From positions 22,741,131 through 22,805,130 of the forward strand of contig NC_092795.1 of assembly GCF_918797505.1 (NCBI RefSeq): a stretch of DNA of 64,000 nt. Reading direction: 5' to 3'. The notes beneath the pieces are model-generated. The model did no database searches, was not told the DNA's origin, and saw only the letters and a program-made list of their open reading frames with translations. This DNA comes from Bemisia tabaci. Taxonomy: Eukaryota > Arthropoda > Insecta > Hemiptera > Aleyrodidae. Positions 1 to 9,427 of this stretch are shown piece by piece; position 1 is the stretch's first letter, and each line of letters opens with the position of its first letter. The position numbers and the translations under genes were made by a program.

Positions 1-95
1 TTGCCGGCTATAGAAGCTATTGGAAATCTTACAGCCGGCTATAGGTCTACGGTATTTTGGAACACAGATTCTACTGCCGATTTTTACCAGGGTGA

Positions 96-352
96 AAATG
101 CGATCAAAACAAACTCCACCCTAAAACAAAAAAAATATAATCTGTGCAGTGAAAAGTCTTGATTGCAAAGTTTCAAAATCTCCGCTCCTATTTAAATTCT
201 CCAAAGCAGGACAAGCCGATCTCATTGCTTGAAATTGTCAAAAAATATTCTTCATGCAGGGTGGAAAACATTATCAAGAACTGGCATTGAAAAGTGAAAA
301 GCTTTCAATGTAAGAATTAAAGCGTATGAAAGAAAGTTCGTCAAGTCACCAA
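96..352. other. No gene or repeat recognised at the left edge
   Basis: The first 352 bases are AT-rich single-copy-looking DNA. I see no open frame of note, RNA gene or inverted repeat before the hAT-like element at 353. Confidence 0.4.
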
Positions 353-507
353 CAGTGGCGTGGCGTGAATTGCGATGTATCGATTGTTATGCCATTTAAA
401 CCTATGATAAAGAATCGATTATCAAGGTGTTCCCTGTCTATCGATCCTTTTCCATAGATTTAAATGGCATAACAATCGATATATCGCAAATTCACGCCAC
501 GCCACTG
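353..507. mobile_element. hAT-like palindromic MITE (CAGTGGCGTGGCG family), copy 1
   Basis: 155 bp bounded by CAGTGGCGTGGCGTGAATT and its inverse. The arms extend about 54 bp each, so the whole element can fold into one hairpin. It is flanked by the perfect 8-bp direct repeat GTCACCAA at 345-352 and 508-515. Eight-base duplications and CAG-starting ends are typical of the hAT superfamily; assignment to hAT is inference. A second, slightly diverged copy lies at 52030-52194, and a longer relative with the same ends at 40684-41523. No coding capacity. Confidence 0.88.
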
Positions 508-1095
508 GTCACCAACCGAAATACGTGGCTCCCATAGTTTCACCATTGATGAAATTAACAGATTTCAGAATTCTTTGCATCTTTTTCGTCGCTTTCAAAT
601 TATTCCCAAATTAATTTTTTGCCAAAATCATCGATCAACGCCAACGTGAATGAAACTAATTTTACTTGAAGCAAAAAGGAAAAACGGAAAGCTGGTAGTG
701 ACCGTAACGGAAATAGGAACACAGCATTTGAAGAACAATTAGACGTTGGAATGGATTACTCAATATTCAATAAAATGACGAAATCGGATGAGAGTTCTCC
801 GATTTGCAGGTGAACGAATCGCTCTGATGCGCGGGAAAGTCAGAATTTCAATAGGTAAGTTAACGCCGCCGCCATGTCTTGCGATCAGCGTTGAACTTTT
901 TTAGGCCGAGTTTGAGGAAGAGCAGCTGCGGCTTTGCCCACCGCTATCCTCGGTCAATACGTCAGCAAAGGCCGTTGCTTCAATCATCTGAAACCATCAA
1001 ATTAACGTTAATACACAAGAAAAAAATATTAAAGACATCTCAAAAATGTTTATTTCCAAATGAAATCCAATTCGTGTGTGAATAAACTGAAATAT
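508..1095. other. Unannotated AT-rich stretch
   Basis: No exon or repeat recognised. The short plus-strand open frame at 879-1085 starts in a slightly GC-rich patch but matches no family I know and has no splice or domain support. Confidence 0.4.
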
Positions 1096-1097
1096 TA

Positions 1098-1366
1098 GTT
1101 GGTCTACACTTTGCAAAAAGGAACCAGGAGTAGGTATCTCAATGTTGCTAAGATTGTGCAATTTCTTTTGTCTCGGAAGAAAAACCTGATTATCCATAAA
1201 CTGTTTCTATTTTACTCGCTAAAAACTGTAAATTTAAGACAAAAATTACCATGTATATTTCATATTTTTTCACGATTTCAGTACTTTTATTGCAAAGGAT
1301 GAAGTTGCACAATCCTATAGCATCATTGCAATGCTTCTGGTTCCTTTTTGGAAAATGCAATCCAGC
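1098..1366. mobile_element. Inverted-repeat element (GGAACCAGRAG family), short copy
   Basis: About 270 bp flanked by TA/TA. The left end contains TTTGCAAAAAGGAACCAGGAG and then TTGCTAAGATTGTGCAA. The right end is the inverse (TTGCACAATCC, CTGGTTCCTTTTTGG, GCAATCCAGCTA). The same ends bound the 2.7-kb foldback element at 40634-43382, so this is a short internally deleted relative. The TA duplication would fit Tc1/mariner-type target choice, but no transposase is present and the superfamily is unknown. The open frames here are repeat-derived. Confidence 0.72.
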
Positions 1367-1389
1367 TACACTTCGAGGAGCATAATGAT

Positions 1390-1541
1390 CAGGGCCGGAT
1401 TAGCCGGGGTGCCGAGTTGCTATGTTCTGCAAATCGTTGCATGTGAAATGCCTTCAATTTGGAGAGTATGCAATCCGCAAATGTGGGGAAACCCCTTTTG
1501 CCTCCCAGCACCCTGGGCCACCGAGCGCTTATCCGGCCCTG
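1390..1541. mobile_element. hAT-like MITE with CAGGGCCGGATT ends
   Basis: About 152 bp starting CAGGGCCGGATTAGCC and ending in the inverse (TTATCCGGCCCTG). The ends match those of the element at 13313-13599. The flanks do not show a convincing 8-bp duplication, so hAT assignment rests on the termini alone. Non-coding. Confidence 0.6.
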
Positions 1542-2676
1542 GTTATAATGAAAGTTTTACTTCCTCCCCTCGGAGTCACGCAGGAAAAAAGCTAATTTTA
1601 TGTGTCGCTCTCAAAATGTGTGAACTACTGTATACGTACAAATGTGTAAGTCAGTTAGTATATTTTAAGACATTCAGCGTCACAGGCTATTAACGTCTTT
1701 ACAGAGAATTTTGAAACTACTGTATGTGTGATCTACTGTATATAACGCAGTGCAACTTGGACTTAAAAATTTTACCGTCGACTTTCGATGTAATAAGTTG
1801 AAAATTACCTTCAGGCAGCAGCTTCCTGCAATTCTGTGTGTGCTCGAAGTTGCCTTCGAGTGTTTTTTTGGATCATTTGTTGAACACATTCAGCGGAAAC
1901 TTACTGTGCTTCTGTGATCTTCTCTCTGGCATCGTGTTATACAAGAAGCATACGGTGGGCCGTCCTGAGGCTGTCGATTGGCTATTTACAACCGTGACCA
2001 TCGCCTCACTCGTGATGCCTGCGGGCCCAAGAAATAGAATGATAAGACCACTGCCTTGGTCTGTAAAATTGATAGCTCATAAAAAAAAAAATGTAGTTTG
2101 GAGACTTTAATTTAACGGATGAATGTCTGACAAGTTTCAAGCGTTCACCTGATAACATATCGATCGATAAAGTCGAAAAATGTGTATCTCGGATTAGATT
2201 AGTTTTTTTTCCTCCAAAAGAAAACTGCAGAATTTTTATCTTGATATTGCGTGTGAATTTTCCTCATTCATTGAAAATTATCCTCAGAAATTTTCAAAAA
2301 GGTATTATTGTTGATTTTTTTTAAACAAAAGAAGAGAAGACAAAGAAAAAGAGAGAAATTTTCACGATGGACGTTGTAAATCCGGACATTCGACTTGAAT
2401 GAGTCAACGGGACGTTACGCTGACTAACTGTTACGGGGAAAGGATTTTCCGCGAAGAATGCTTTCGACAATTACAGACTGTGATTTATTTATGATTTTCA
2501 CGCAAACTATTAGCACACTCATATCAGCAAAAGTTTATCACAAATCGATATGAGTTCCTTAAAAAGCCCCCAAACGGAGGAGATTCGTCGAAAGGAGTTG
2601 CTGGTTTATTCTAAAAACATTTGAAATGCTATTCATTATTCCTATTAAGATTTTGGTGAAATCAGCCTCTGTTAAT
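1542..2676. other. Unannotated stretch with a possible repeat relic
   Basis: No gene recognised. Around 2160-2210 there is a weak relic of the ATATCGACGGTGAAAC family (a CGATAAAGTCG and GTATCTCG context). Small open frames at 1680-1889 and 1838-2110 overlap on opposite strands and show no family match. Confidence 0.35.
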
Positions 2677-2921
2677 CTGCCGTGCAACGCAAAAACGCCG
2701 TAAACGCCATTTTAAATTTTTTGGAAACAATGTATCATAGCACGAAAACTTGTGTACTTAGGGACAATGTTGTAATAGAATTTTTTCTCTAATACTATCA
2801 AGAATTTAACAGGAAAATTTGAAGTGCATAGGTAAGACAGCTTTTATTTTATAAAGTGTTGAGTCCCAAAAAACACAGGAACATCTCGATGGAGTTACGG
2901 CGTTTTTGCGTAGCACGGCAG
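2677..2921. mobile_element. MITE, CTGCCGTGC ends with ACGCAAAAACGCCG variant, TAAT duplication
   Basis: 245 bp with near-perfect terminal inverted repeats: left CTGCCGTGCAACGCAAAAAC, right GTTTTTGCGTAGCACGGCAG read outward, both followed inward by GCCGTAA. It is flanked by the perfect 4-bp repeat TAAT (2673-2676 and 2922-2925). The outer nine bases match the CTGCCGTGCTAAGG family found throughout the window, but the inner TIR differs, so this is a sister subfamily. No coding capacity. The superfamily is undetermined. Confidence 0.85.
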
Positions 2922-3784
2922 TAATAGGCTATATCTACAATGCTTTATTAAGGGAAAATGCCGTATGAACAACCGGATATTTTTTAATTTCGGCTGATAA
3001 AAATCGAATATTACTGCTGATTTATGAATGTTTTCCTCTGATATTTTCACAATAATCTATTCGTATTTTGATGAAATGTGCCTTAAAATGTCAAAGAAAA
3101 ACGTCCGAAATTATTATGAAAAAGTGTAATTTTAAAACAATTTGCAGCTTTCGAATATTTACAGGCGTTTCTCCTTTCGCAAGGGTGAGCAGCTCGGAAT
3201 TTCGCGAGATATTGGAGAAATAACCCGTGGCTCATGACTTTTATTAAGTGACCCATTACCAAAAGTAGTTGAAATGAAAACATCCATTCAATGATGTGGA
3301 AGAGCCATTGTTTCGATATATAGTGAAGAAAATCAGTTACTTTCTTCCGTATCGAACACAGAAACTTATTTAACTGAAAAATATGGCAATTCTGGGCGGA
3401 AATACGTTTAGCTTCCAGGAATTCCTGATCTACATTCAGCAATTTTGGACCCATAGTTCGGTCAGCCTCTGGAAATTTCCGCGCCAAATTGAGCTTTTAT
3501 GACTGAAAAGTGGGATCAATCTTACGCTTGATCAAGTTCGAGCTACAGGAATGTACTCTGGTAGTTGCGAAATGGAGCTCTAAGGGTAGGTTCCAGGACC
3601 ACCTCTGGTCTAATAGAGCAGTGACAAGGAATTTTCACCGGGTTTTGGTGTAGTTTTCCCATGTAAAATACTAAAAAAAGTTCATAACAACACTTTTAAG
3701 TCTAAGGGGAGAAAAAGCTATTCAAAATCCGACCAGACTGGTTGTTTCGACCCTGGATTTGTTTAGTGCACTTTATAAACCCAA
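2922..3784. other. Unannotated stretch
   Basis: AT-rich with no recognised exon or repeat. The longest open frame (3083-3487, minus, 134 codons) lacks recognisable motifs, splice context or repeat support and is probably chance. Confidence 0.4.
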
Positions 3785-4015
3785 CACGGAAAAAATTAAA
3801 TGTTGATTTAGCATTTAAAATGTTAAAATAAAGGCCGTCAAGTTTCAAATGCTGATTTTACAATACAAAAATGCTAACACAACATTTGAATTTGTTCGTT
3901 TTACAATGGGCGTGGTTAAGTTAACATTTCTTCAAATGTATAATCAGCATTTGAAACTTGTCGGACATGTTTTTAACAATATGAATACTAAATCAACATT
4001 TAATTTTTTTCCGTG
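3785..4015. mobile_element. Palindromic MITE (CACGGAAAAAATTAAATG family), copy 1
   Basis: About 231 bp with ends CACGGAAAAAATTAAATG and its inverse. Sub-terminal blocks ATGTTGATTTAGCATT and TCAAATGCTGATTTTAC recur in inverse near the right end, making the whole element a long imperfect hairpin. A close copy lies at 30837-31067 inside an opsin intron, and a diverged one at 5285-5496. Non-coding. Confidence 0.8.
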
Positions 4016-4845
4016 AAGAATGGTCAAATTCTCGCGTGCACGATGCAGCAACCTCGGCGTCATCACGAATCAAGGGATGAATTCATTTCTGTCGTGCTTA
4101 CTATTCCGTTTAGCATCGAAGCTGGAAACAATCAGAGTTCGTCGAATAATTCGCGATTGTGTACTCGCTGAGAATTTAGGCCGTTAATTTTCCCTGGGTC
4201 AATATTGACTTTGAGAACGCTTCATTGACCCAGACCGCTCTGCTCCGGCCGCCGCCGCACCACACGCCGCACAGTGGACCGAGTCAATTAGAGAGGTCGG
4301 AGAGTTAGAGGAGGTTCAGTAAAACTGCAAATTTTGATGTTAATTTCGTCACATTTTCTACAATGGTGTTTCTAGAAACAAATTTCACGGAAAGACCCAT
4401 GGAACCATTTAAAGAACCTCAAAGTTTTGTACAAACGGAGTTATAAGCTCTTAAAGTTTCAAAATTTTGTCCGACCTCTCCCATTGATTCGATCCACATG
4501 TGCGCCGCGCCGTCCGGGTGCCCTGTTGCAACGTGGAGCAATTTGAGGGAGCCACAGATTTGCTACAGAGTAATGCGCCTTCAATTGAGGATATAGGCAT
4601 AAATACTTCCTGAGTGAAGCGAAGGAGCAATTGGAATCCATCCTCAATTCGGTGTGAACCATTGACTGAATTTCAGAATATTACTATACTTGCACGATTA
4701 AAAATTTTCGTGTTTATGGTTTCTTTGGGTTACTTTTTTTCGGTCAGATCAACCGAAAGGACTTGGTTGGTCGATCAAATTTTCGGGTTAAATTGACCAA
4801 AGCTGTAGGTTACTCTGAAAAATTTGGGGGTGGAGGTGTTCTGCT
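4016..4845. other. Mixed stretch with a dispersed 50-bp repeat
   Basis: GC-richer around 4240-4320 and 4490-4530, but no exon is recognised. The block at about 4556-4605 (TGCGCCTTCAATTGAGGATA, then ATAGGCATA) recurs inverted at about 6045-6090, so the two are diverged members of an unnamed repeat. Confidence 0.45.
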
Positions 4846-5182
4846 CAGAGACAAGAGACCCTCCACTGGCCTTGTAGCGACAGGTGGAAGCTTTTACTTT
4901 CGGGGTTTCAACAATTCCTTATGGACAATTATTAGTGAGCAACAGTCATCACCCTAGTTTCGGCTGTTGACTTACCTACATGGTCGATGATGAGCTTCGG
5001 ATGACGTCACGAGCCAAACAACTTTCCCAAACGTCGGCCATTTTCGGCTTGTTTGCAAAACGAAACTGCCAACACGTTGTTGAACATCAACCATGTATGT
5101 AAGTCAACAGTAGAATGCTGAAGTCCCGAAAGTAAAAGCTTCCACCATGGCCAAGATACTAGTGGAGGGTCTCTTGGCTCTG
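4846..5182. mobile_element. hAT-like MITE (CAGAGACAAGAGACCCTCC family), copy 1
   Basis: 337 bp with the end CAGAGACAAGAGACCCTCC and its diverged inverse at the right. It is flanked by a perfect 8-bp duplication GTTCTGCT (4838-4845 and 5183-5190), as hAT elements make. Inverted sub-terminal blocks include TGGAAGCTTTTACTTTCGGG. A second copy in the opposite orientation lies in an opsin intron at 17182-17517. No transposase frame. Confidence 0.88.
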
Positions 5183-5284
5183 GTTCTGCTGAACTAATGT
5201 ATTATTGTTTCTCTCCTTGAGGTTGCGACTTCCGAGTCGCTAGCGCATTGAACTATATCATCAATGTGCTCCAAATTCGATCCT

Positions 5285-5496
5285 CACGGAAAAAAATGGA
5301 TTGCTGATTTAACAATTAGATTGTTTAAAAATATGTTCGACATGTTTCAAATGTACATTTTACAAAAGTGGAAAGCTAATTCAACTACGGGAATGGTTAA
5401 ATCAGCAGTTTTTATTGTAAAATCTACATTAAAACATGTCGGACACGTCTTTTAACTAAAAAATTGCGTTGAATCAGCAATGTCATTTTTTCGTAC
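5285..5496. mobile_element. Diverged CACGGAAAAAA-family MITE
   Basis: About 210 bp starting CACGGAAAAAAATGGATTGC and ending in a degenerate inverse. Internal blocks such as CATGTTTCAAATGTACATTTT and AAACATGTCGGACA resemble the two better copies at 3785 and 30837. Older or from a related subfamily. Confidence 0.6.
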
Positions 5497-6471
5497 TGGC
5501 GGCTTTTTAACGAGGTTGCAAATTTTCAACCCAAAGCCTAGGTCAATGTAATCCAAAGATTTGGTCAATGTAACCAAAAAAAAAAAAAACCAACCAAAAA
5601 ATATGAACTGCACGTTCAGGTTACTTTGTATTCTACTTTCCATATTAACACAAAATTGCCGTTACTTTTCTTACTGTGTGGGCTCATGCCATAACATAGT
5701 TAAAATGCTCTCATTAGGAGTTATAAATGGGCTATTTTGCAAGGAGGAGCCACTATATCTGGTTTTTCGGTATAAGCACCTATCTGCATAGAGCTTTTTA
5801 ATAATACATGTTGTTTCAACAAAAATCCAGAACGACTTAAGGTTCATTATTGCAAAATTTAGTGCGTTAATAACTTAGTTCAATTTTTTCTGACTCATTT
5901 TAGAAACAACATTTGTCATTCCCTTTTCTTTACGGGTAGGTGTTTTTATATATCAGATTAAACCGGTGGTTCCCTGCTGCAAAATTTGTTCACATTTTAG
6001 TTCACTTGCGTGCAACTATTTCAACAGGAGGGATGCGTTATGCCTATACCGTCAATTGAAGGCGCGTAGTTCTGTAGCAACTCTATTCGATACTGAATAC
6101 TGCATATGGTTTTAACGCGCAAATTTGAGTCTGCTTAGCCTTAGATCGTGAATACTCCTCTAGCGTGTTTAAAATGCCACCGCTAAGATGCGTCATAGAG
6201 TGATTACACTCACTGAGGTGATCTTCATGAAATTTTGGATGAAAGAAATCGAAAAAAATGATATTTTAATGTTATTTTAGGTATTATAATTTATTCATTT
6301 GGTGTTTTGAGTTTTGTGAGGAAAGCAGCGATGATAAGATGCCCGCATAATTTGATGACGTATGTCTTCTTCTATTTAAAATTCCAGATCGGCATAGAAT
6401 ACTTTGAATGTGATGAGTTAAACTTTAACTTTAAAATTGAACCTTATCGAAAAAAGAAACCTCTAAAAATG
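5497..6471. other. Unannotated stretch
   Basis: No gene seen. It contains the inverted mate (about 6045-6090) of the 50-bp repeat at about 4556-4605. Small open frames here have no support. Confidence 0.4.
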
Positions 6472-6682
6472 CACTGAAAAAAAAGTGAAGTTGATTTAAC
6501 ACTCTGGATGTAAAAAAAAATGTGCGAGAACTCATAAAGAGCTGATTAAACTGCCACAGCTGCTTTTTTAGCAATGTTAAGATGTAAAACTAACTGCCAT
6601 TGCGGGTAATTTAGCATTTTGTGAGTTCTCGCACACTTTTTTACATCAAGAATGTTAAATCAACTTCACTTTATTTTCGGTG
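6472..6682. mobile_element. Inverted-repeat element (CACTGAAAAAAAAGTGAAG)
   Basis: About 211 bp with the left end CACTGAAAAAAAAGTGAAG followed by TTGATTTAACA, and the inverse (TGTTAAATCAACTTCACTTT) at the right. Inner inverted blocks TGTGCGAGAACTCA and TGAGTTCTCGCACA make a second stem. The layout parallels the CACGGAAAAAA family, suggesting kinship. Non-coding. Confidence 0.72.
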
Positions 6683-7428
6683 TTGTAACACTTTTCTCTC
6701 GCTTTCAGCTTGATGGGGCTTTTTTCATTTCAGAAACCGATTCTAAGGTGGTCTATGACAGTATCACGTATACCGCAATTACTTTAGATCGTAGACCATT
6801 GGAAAGAAGCAACATTGACAAGAAGAAGAAAAAAACAAACAAAACAAAACAAGAAAAACATTTTCTAAAGTTTTCAGTCAGTTGGGAACGAGGACGGTTT
6901 AATTTCCCGCATAATTTGACGCGAGTGTGTGCTTAATCGTTTGCACTGTGCATTGCAGAGTGCCTCTCTGAAGCCACAAATCAAGGAAACGACTTCCGCC
7001 AGAATTGAGTTCCAGCTTAAATTCAAAATGAGACAATCCCGGTGTTTACAAGCGGTAGCTAACTAACCATTTATTTCGTTAAGCTCCCCTTCGTCACCCC
7101 TCCCCCCATCCACCCACCTTTTCAACTCTCTGCCATTCCCTCTTGTCGCTCTCATCTCCTATCCCATAAAGAGCCACCTTTTTAACGGACGAGTGTACAG
7201 ACTATCTTCGATCAAAAGTTAGTCTATTAATACAAGTATGGCCTCATGGAGGTATATATTCCGATTTTTTGGGGTAACCTTTTAAGATAGATATCAGATT
7301 GTAAGGTAGAAAAAATGTGTGGCTAATAATGGGGCTAAGGGAACATTTACCCCTTTAGGGGGTTGTATTGATATTGAGCGTCTACACAGGATCACAACTT
7401 TCTAAACGGGAAGTTTGCGGTCCACTCA
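6683..7428. other. Unannotated stretch
   Basis: No exon recognised; contains a C/T-rich patch at about 7085-7150. Nothing else stands out. Confidence 0.4.
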
Positions 7429-7745
7429 TCTGTGGGCTAACCCGATGTGGTTTGATGATGAAAAAAGGAGGAATTAGTACAAAGCAGGCTGGTCGTTGAA
7501 ATTGGAAGACAAAACGATCGACAAAGAAAACATATGGTTAGATCCTATTGGTGGAAGCGGGTGGTTGCAATGAACAAAGGAGGTGGGCAATAGACTAACT
7601 AACGGCAACCCACGAGAGACCCTTTTCGTTAGTCCAAAGTTTCTCCCTTGGTCTATTAGAACCACCCATTACAACCAATAGGATCACTCCATACTTCTCA
7701 TGTCTTCTTGTTGCATTGTTAGTCAATTTCAACAATCAGCCCGCA
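7429..7745. mobile_element. Inverted-repeat element (TTGATAGACAAAGC family), copy 1
   Basis: About 315 bp. The right end, TTTCAACAATCAGCCCGCA, is the inverse of the left end seen better in the copies at 45495-45768 and 51248-51665. Shared internal text includes CCTATTGGTGGAAGCGGGTG, CCCACGAGAGACCC and its inverse-facing partner ACCAATAGGATCACTCC. No transposase. The minus-strand open frame here comes from the repeat. Confidence 0.72.
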
Positions 7746-7846
7746 GAAAGCAACTTGGCGTTTATCAAAAACCCACTAAGTCGCATCAAGCTGAAGCGAA
7801 AAAAGAGAATAGAAGTTGAGACTTGACGTATAACAAGTGTTCTATT

Positions 7847-8091
7847 CTGCCGTGCTAAAGAAGAACGCCGTATGAACATTCGAGAGTTGCCAAATTTCCT
7901 CCGATAAAATGTATATTTTTGAGGAAATTTATGAATATTTTTCGATGAAATTTTCAGGAGCCTTAGGTGGAATTGCGTACAAAATTATCTGAAAAATGGA
8001 AAGGAAAATATTCATAATTTTACCGGAAAATTTGTGTTTTATCAAAGGCAACGCTTGAAGGTTCATACGGCGTTTTTCCTTAGCACGGCAG
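7847..8091. mobile_element. MITE of the CTGCCGTGCTAAGG family, TATT duplication
   Basis: 245 bp. Terminal inverted repeats CTGCCGTGCTAAAGAAGAAC and the inverse of CTGCCGTGCTAAGGAAAAAC continue inward as GCCGTATGAAC. Flanked by TATT at 7843-7846 and 8092-8095. The core is AT-rich and non-coding. This is one of about a dozen copies in the window. Confidence 0.88.
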
Positions 8092-9174
8092 TATTGGTCA
8101 CCACTTTTCTAGCTAAGTGCTCACACCGAATTTCATCAATCATCATCGTCGAATTTCGAACTTTGGCCCCACTGTATGACATTGCTCAGATTGTTAGTAC
8201 GAGACCCCTAAAATGTATTGTCTCTGATTGGTTCTTATCAATGCACTTTGCGCGATTATCACTTTCCAACTGAAAAATCTCGAGAATGCCTGCGGCAATT
8301 ATTTTCATTCATCGGCGCGCGGCGCGCAACTTCAACTTCTCGCGCGCCTAGCTGAAAGCCGAAACTTCGACTGGGAAAGAGTGATTATATTTACTGCGGC
8401 TCGGAGCGCCAGTGTCGCGCGAGATTTATAGCCAATTGTTAACATTACCGTTGCCAGATTTGGCAGAATCCACGAAATCCGCGCGCGAAAACCACCGCAC
8501 AACCGACACAATCCGGCAACGTCGGTCGACGCGGTCGATTTTGAGCGTCGGAGATAAACGGCTCTCGAAACTTTTTATCGCCGCAACGAATGAGGTGCGC
8601 AACAAGAGCCATCAATTTCATCTCCGCAAGTCGCAGGCAAAAGAACGTAAGTCAATTTCGAGATAACCATTGACGCGCATGCCAACCCGCGGCTCAAAAA
8701 AAGTTGCATTTACGTCCTTTTTCTCGCGGAGCCAGGAAGTTAGATGGCCGTCATTCGCTCATTATTCAGCGCGAAGTTCGAGATTTGCCCCTCGATCATG
8801 TGTTGCAATCTTTTCCGTTCGCTTGAAACGGCGTAACTCAAATTTAAAACATACGAGTGATAAGTGTTTTTTGCGTTGATACACTGTTTACTCCATTGGA
8901 AGTGTGTGAAGCGTGTTTGCACTAACCCCCGGCTGTTTTGCAACTTGAGGAAGTTTTTAACTCCGATGAACATCTGGATGAAGTGTTGAGGTCCGACGTG
9001 TGGGGGGGGGGGGGCGACGTCCATGAAATATGGGAAAGGGTAGGGGTTGAGAGAGGTGATGAGGAGTTATAAAATGATCAATAGGGGAATATGTGCCAGA
9101 GAAGCGGGTGGGTGGGCGTTTGCCGCGGTACAGAGCCAGATGCGTTTAGAAGGATGGATAGTACATGAAGTGTA
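8092..9174. other. GC- and CpG-rich island without a recognised gene
   Basis: About 8285-8870 stands out from the AT-rich background, with many CG dinucleotides (for example GGCGCGCGGCGCGC near 8320). Overlapping short open frames occur on both strands, but none shows a domain or a convincing splice pattern. It could be a promoter, an enhancer or an unrecognised exon; I cannot tell. A run of 12 or so G lies at about 9002-9013. Confidence 0.45.
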
Positions 9175-9427
9175 CTGCCGTGGTAAGGAAAAATGCCGTA
9201 TGAACCTTCAGGCGTTGCCAAATACCCTTTGATAAAACACGAATTTCCTCATAAACATATGAATATTTTTCTTTCAATTTTTCGTATGATTTTGTTCGCA
9301 ATTTCATCTAAAGTTCCTGAAAATGTCAAGGAAAAATATTCAAAACTTGCCTCAAATTTAAACATTTTATCAAAGGAAATTTGGAAACTCTCGAATGTTC
9401 ATACGGCGTTCTTCCTTAGCACGGCAG
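9175..9427. mobile_element. MITE of the CTGCCGTGCTAAGG family, copy 2
   Basis: 253 bp with ends CTGCCGTGGTAAGGAAAAAT and the inverse of CTGCCGTGCTAAGGAAGAAC. Flanks TGTA and TGCA differ by one base, consistent with an aged 4-bp duplication. The interior is nearly identical to that of the interrupted copy at 11851-12419, which lets the insertion in that copy be placed exactly. Confidence 0.85.
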
